A DNA stretch of 14,175 bases from an uncultured Acidimicrobiaceae bacterium (GTDB lineage Bacteria > Actinomycetota > Acidimicrobiia > Acidimicrobiales > Ilumatobacteraceae), in NCBI GenBank assembly GCA_903919215.1, contig CAIXHI010000220.1:1-14175 (forward strand), read 5' to 3'. The notes below the pieces were generated by a model. That model had not been told where the DNA came from and did no database searches. It saw nothing but the letters and a program-made list of their open reading frames with translations. Shown piece after piece: positions 13,637 through 14,175 of the stretch (positions are counted from its first letter, which is position 1; the number at the start of each line of letters is the position of its first letter). The translations under genes and the position numbers were made by a program.

Positions 13637-14175
13637 GCCCGCGGGTGCGACTCTGCGTAGGCGTCGCGTAACAGGTGATTGCTGACGTGGGTGTAGCGCT
13701 GTGTGGTGGCCACATTTGCGTGACCCAACAGTTCCTGCACCGAGCGCAGATCGGCCCCACCGTCGAGCAGGTGTGTCGCAAACGTGTGTCGTAACGCGTG
13801 TGGATGCGTGGGCCGCGGCGATCTGCGATCGATGATGCGCCGCACGTCGCGCGGCGTGAGGCGCATTCCGCGTTCGTTGCCGAACAAGGCGTCGCCAGCG
13901 TCGCCAGCCACCACATCGTGACGGAAAGACAGCCAGGCGCGCAGTGATTCGAGTGCTGGCTTACCCAGCGGAACACGCCGTTGCTTGGAGCCCTTGCCCC
14001 ATACGGTGGCCGCACCAGCAGCGAGGTCGAGCGACGCGACATCGAGACCGCAGAGTTCAGCGACGCGCATTCCACTGGCGTAGAGGGTCTCGAGCACGGC
14101 GTCATCGCGGAGGCGTCGCCACTCGGGCTCATCGGCCGTCGGGGCGCTGTCGAGCAGCGTCGAGATGTCGTCATG
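13633..14175 (-). CDS. xerC: Tyrosine site-specific recombinase XerC/XerD family, 5' end beyond window
   Basis: XerC/XerD recombinases resolve chromosome dimers at dif during division. The frame is open to the right edge, giving 180 residues of the C-terminal catalytic part; the N-terminal SAM-like core-binding domain is missing only because the window ends. Counting from the edge, the catalytic set is complete: Arg37 in ASGMRVAEL, Lys61 in WGKGSKQRRVPL, His126 and Arg129 in HALRHTFATHLL, His152 in LLGHANVATTQRYTHV and the nucleophile Tyr161. XerC is preferred over XerD by position: in actinobacteria a xerC-type gene lies next to the rpsB locus (mycobacterial Rv2894c). Its TGA overlaps the sigma gene start. 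No integron, phage or transposon features accompany it, so a housekeeping role is likelier than a mobile integrase. Confidence 0.9.
   Translation of the reverse strand, partial: HDDISTLLDSAPTADEPEWRRLRDDAVLETLYASGMRVAELCGLDVASLDLAAGAATVWGKGSKQRRVPLGKPALESLRAWLSFRHDVVAGDAGDALFGNERGMRLTPRDVRRIIDRRSPRPTHPHALRHTFATHLLDGGADLRSVQELLGHANVATTQRYTHVSNHLLRDAYAESHPRA

Noticed and set aside
12855..14174. 439-codon minus-strand open frame across the sigma factor and recombinase
   Set aside because: It overlaps two well-supported genes in a different frame and its Arg/Ser-rich sequence matches no family I recognise.
13633..14175. Tyrosine recombinase as a mobile-element integrase
   Set aside because: No attachment site, cargo or phage gene is visible, the gene is embedded in a conserved housekeeping order, and it is translationally coupled to the sigma factor.
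1..14175. tRNA, rRNA, CRISPR array or insertion sequence
   Set aside because: I looked for cloverleaf-type sequence, regularly spaced repeats, and transposase signatures on both strands and saw none; nearly all DNA is covered by recognised genes.

Overview
This is a compact, GC-rich stretch of bacterial chromosome from an actinobacterium. Gene content and protein sequences look most like the class Acidimicrobiia (Ilumatobacter-type), but that class call is inference from remembered homologues; no search was run. Supporting points are a NucS/EndoMS mismatch endonuclease in place of MutS/MutL, and the order xerC - WhiG/FliA-type sigma factor - LytM protein - rpsB - tsf - pyrH - frr - cdsA - dxr - site-2 protease - ispG. 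This order closely matches the conserved locus known from Mycobacterium (around Rv2868c-Rv2894c) and Streptomyces (whiG-rpsB region).

Layout. Positions 1-3326, plus strand: a UbiB/ABC1-type atypical kinase whose reading frame is open to the left edge, then nucS, then manA. The last two have no convincing ribosome binding site but each has a TANNNT box just upstream of its start codon, suggesting leaderless transcripts. Positions 3323-14175, minus strand: a long co-directional run read from right to left. It holds a tyrosine recombinase (cut by the right edge), the sigma factor, a small degenerate M23/LytM lipoprotein-like protein, rpsB, tsf, pyrH, frr, cdsA, dxr, an M50 site-2 protease, ispG and a nucleoside phosphorylase. 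Four adjacent pairs overlap by 4 bp: xerC/sigma, dxr/M50 and ispG/phosphorylase through ATGA, and the convergent manA/phosphorylase pair through a shared CTAG. No gene-free stretch exceeds about 115 bp; the longest (12246-12357) lies upstream of rpsB.

Function. The minus-strand run joins translation (S2, EF-Ts, ribosome recycling factor), pyrimidine nucleotide supply (UMP kinase), membrane lipid synthesis (CDP-diacylglycerol synthase), the MEP isoprenoid pathway (Dxr and IspG) and envelope proteolysis (M50 protease). It is a housekeeping growth and envelope cluster, not a mobile or accessory island. I saw no tRNA or rRNA gene, insertion sequence, CRISPR array or phage gene.

The main anomaly is an in-frame TAG at codon 182 of pyrH, normally an essential gene. 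Family-typical sequence continues in the same frame for 59 more codons to a TGA. Other genes here terminate at TAG, so a general code change is unlikely. Sequencing error, a true nonsense mutation, or readthrough/a split enzyme remain the options. Secondary points are the metal-ligand-poor LytM protein, a long disordered extension on CdsA, an 18-bp tandem repeat encoding an acidic tail on S2, and the shared stop of manA and the phosphorylase.
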